Part shown: one piece after another, positions 63,723 through 64,000 of the stretch
Layout of the letters: each line of letters opens with the position of its first letter
Numbering within the stretch: position 1 is the stretch's first letter
From: CAXMPK01 sp964195405
GTDB lineage: Bacteria > Actinomycetota > Acidimicrobiia > Spongiisociales > ZC4RG35
Assembly: GCA_964195405.1 (NCBI GenBank)
Contig: CAXMPK010000119.1
Coordinates: 51,337 to 115,336, forward strand
Direction: 5' to 3'
Length of the DNA stretch: 64,000 bases
The notes under the pieces: generated by a model
The model's database searches: none
What the model was told of the DNA's origin: nothing
Seen by the model: only the letters and a program-made list of their open reading frames with translations
Translations under genes and position numbers: made by a program

Positions 63723-63735
63723 GGAATCCAACCTA
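63723..63735 (-). promoter_or_regulatory. Putative leaderless promoter -10 of the adnAB operon
   Basis: On the minus strand TAGGTT (63735-63730) lies 7 nt before ATG 63722. It is the only such element near the operon's 5' end. Confidence 0.4.
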
Positions 63736-63825
63736 CGGAGCACCCCTGACAGATTTTCCCGAACCCAAATCTGAAGCACGACGCAGCGGTCTCCACTGCT
63801 TAGGATTCACGGGTCCGGTCCAGCC

Positions 63826-64000
63826 ATGGAGGCTCTTTTGGAAAACGGAAGCGAATTCGACTCACCGATGTATCACGAGGCTGTCGGTCAGTTTGACCGT
63901 GTGGCCGCTCTCATGGGGCTCGATGCCAATGTGTCCGACCGTCTCCGTAGTCCCCAAAGGTCGACGGTTGTTTCTTTCCCCTTCCGACATGACAATTACA
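63826..64000 (+). CDS. Glu/Leu/Phe/Val dehydrogenase, N-terminal fragment (cut by window edge)
   Basis: The frame from ATG 63826 runs to the window end (58 codons). The segment MYHEAVGQFDRVAALMGLD followed by RLRSPQRSTVVSFPFRHDN matches the start of NAD(P)-dependent glutamate dehydrogenases and related amino-acid dehydrogenases. These begin with a helix, then a strand ending FPVRMDDG. ATG 63868 is a second possible start, closer to where homology begins. No Shine-Dalgarno is evident; TAGGAT lies 19 nt before ATG 63826. Confidence 0.75.
   Translation, partial: MEALLENGSEFDSPMYHEAVGQFDRVAALMGLDANVSDRLRSPQRSTVVSFPFRHDNY

Noticed and set aside
1..64000. tRNA, rRNA, CRISPR arrays, prophage and transposases
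   Set aside because: I looked at the intergenic gaps and found no tRNA-like cloverleaf, no regularly spaced repeats and no recognisable integrase, transposase or phage structural gene.

Overview
The window is a gene-dense bacterial chromosome segment of high-GC character (roughly 60 % by eye). It looks like Actinomycetota, most likely an Acidimicrobiia-type lineage. The reasons are AdnAB-like twin helicase-nucleases, a homodimeric AceE, a DUF222/HNH protein, menaquinone genes, Thr-rich lipoprotein linkers, many GTG/TTG starts and many apparently leaderless transcripts. The class-level placement is inference. I found no rRNA, tRNA, CRISPR array, prophage or insertion sequence.

Layout. 1-2.9 kb: the 3' part of sbcC followed by a NurA-like nuclease. 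2.9-5.4 kb, minus strand: an EamA transporter, a PPOX-fold flavoprotein and gpsA. 5.5-11.3 kb: ychF, a glycine riboswitch with gcvP, and a long charged-helix protein. 11.4-15.4 kb: a tightly coupled run manC, c-type cytochrome lipoprotein, menC, menD, facing menF and murI on the other strand. 17-21 kb: an SDR, an acetyl-CoA-synthetase-like enzyme and an AI-2E family permease. 21-25 kb: two family-5 substrate-binding lipoproteins, the second apparently circularly permuted. 25-30 kb: an acyl-CoA catabolic run (racemase, ligase, dehydrogenase, SDR). 30-38 kb: L,D-transpeptidase, 2-hydroxyacid dehydrogenase, pckA, thiamine pyrophosphokinase, an ATP-grasp protein, nfuA, and a nucleotidyltransferase/CDP-alcohol transferase pair. 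38-45 kb: a mug-like glycosylase with an internal duplication, DUF3179 lipoprotein, thioesterase, membrane protein, mogA-like, coxG-like, an amber-interrupted cupredoxin and a DUF222/HNH protein. 45-50 kb, minus strand: an aceE, rhodanese-MoeB and JAMM peptidase operon plus an alpha/beta hydrolase. 50-54 kb: an ABC-2 exporter. 54-57.5 kb: plsB-like, dtd and plsY. 57.5-63.7 kb: adnB-like, adnA-like and a 42-residue leader ORF. The right edge cuts the start of a glutamate dehydrogenase-family gene.

How it fits together. GpsA makes glycerol-3-phosphate, which PlsB and PlsY acylate. MenD, MenC and MenF supply early menaquinone steps. The 25-30 kb run can activate, racemise, oxidise and further process branched acyl-CoAs. 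AceE and PckA sit at the pyruvate/PEP node. SbcC/NurA-like and AdnAB-like proteins serve double-strand-break processing.

The most notable signals are: a substrate-binding protein whose N-terminal strand set sits at its C-terminus; a TANNNT hexamer 6-9 nt before the start codon of 13 of about 30 transcription-first genes; a single-aptamer glycine riboswitch preceded by two palindromes spaced exactly 20 bp; a short palindromic element recurring at gene ends; and a cupredoxin gene broken by one amber codon with all copper ligands kept.
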